Below, piece by piece: positions 63,794-64,000 of a stretch of DNA of 64,000 nucleotides. Made by a program: the position numbers and the translations under genes. The DNA comes from an uncultured Acetatifactor sp. (lineage in GTDB: Bacteria; Bacillota; Clostridia; Lachnospirales; Lachnospiraceae), in contig CAKRYI010000010.1 of assembly GCA_934426825.1 (NCBI GenBank), positions 18,344 through 82,343 on the forward strand, written 5' to 3'. The notes beneath the pieces were generated by a model. That model searched no databases, was not told the DNA's origin, and worked only from the letters and a program-made list of their open reading frames with translations. Numbering within the stretch: position 1 is the stretch's first letter; each line of letters starts with the position of its first letter.

Positions 63794-64000
63794 GACAACT
63801 CCATAGCCTTTCGGCTTATTTCTTTTGATAATTCTTAACAAAATCTAATATGTAGTCTACATTACCCATATACAAAAATCAAGTTTTTTCTTTCAAACAA
63901 GGATTCTCTCATTATACAATGCAAAATAAAAGAGACTCCACTCGCCATGAATGAAGCCTCCTGATATATGTATACATCCTGCAGCATATTATCCGCAGGA
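63794..64000. promoter_or_regulatory. Upstream region and likely promoter of the dlt-like cluster
   Basis: 207 bp without a gene. On the minus strand TTGATT (63882-63877), 17-nt spacer and TAGACT (63859-63854) form a plausible sigma-A promoter; a TATAAT-like box near 63915-63920 is an alternative. A cctgc/gcagg hairpin lies at the very right edge (63979-63999). Confidence 0.5.

Overview
The window looks like a chromosomal segment of a Gram-positive Clostridia bacterium, most likely Lachnospiraceae. Supporting signs are tight same-strand operons, AGGAGG-type ribosome binding sites, near-consensus sigma-A promoters, lipoproteins with LxGC boxes, the gene order era-yqzL-recO-glyQS-alaS-rpsU, aroE-aroKQ-efp, two feoA genes with feoB, and families common in that group (DUF4349, DUF5688, DUF6273, DUF3842, DUF6110). 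Almost everything lies on the minus strand; only the large CoA-dehydratase activase (14.4-18.7 kb) and an ECF S-component (42.1-42.7 kb) are on the plus strand. These calls come from reading the sequence; no database search was run.

Layout: 0-14 kb carries a core block (rpsU, alaS, glyQS, recO, yqzL, era), lipoproteins, an M16C peptidase, a sigma-like protein without region 4 and a rhomboid-like membrane protein. 14-29 kb has the activase, an SF2 helicase with predicted membrane segments, a zinc-ribbon membrane protein, metA, ligA, rluF, rnhA and a GGDEF sensor. 29-32.3 kb is an accessory patch: an acetyltransferase, a strong candidate small RNA gene (30.0-30.2 kb), a DUF6273 lipoprotein and a decayed mobile element. 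32.3-42 kb holds gdhA, an SH3 protein, tRNA-Arg(CCG), efp and a shikimate block with an aroK-aroQ fusion. 42-50 kb holds an ECF S-component behind a riboswitch-like leader, a flavodoxin-fold protein, a repeat-rich intergenic region and an iron cluster (feoA, feoA, feoB, a divergent Fur, DUF6110, a P-type ATPase) with two matching palindromic operators. 50-54 kb holds a polar amino acid ABC transporter and azlCD.

The most interesting system is the operon-like run at 54.2-63.8 kb: adenylation enzyme, acyl carrier protein, MBOAT acyltransferase, asparagine-synthetase-like amidotransferase, membrane transglutaminase-like protein, Asp/Glu-type racemase, SGNH-like protein with Cys where Ser is expected, and a lipoprotein. 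It has the logic of the dlt (D-alanylation) pathway but with unusual partners, suggesting aminoacylation of a cell-surface polymer with something other than D-alanine. That substrate assignment is inference.
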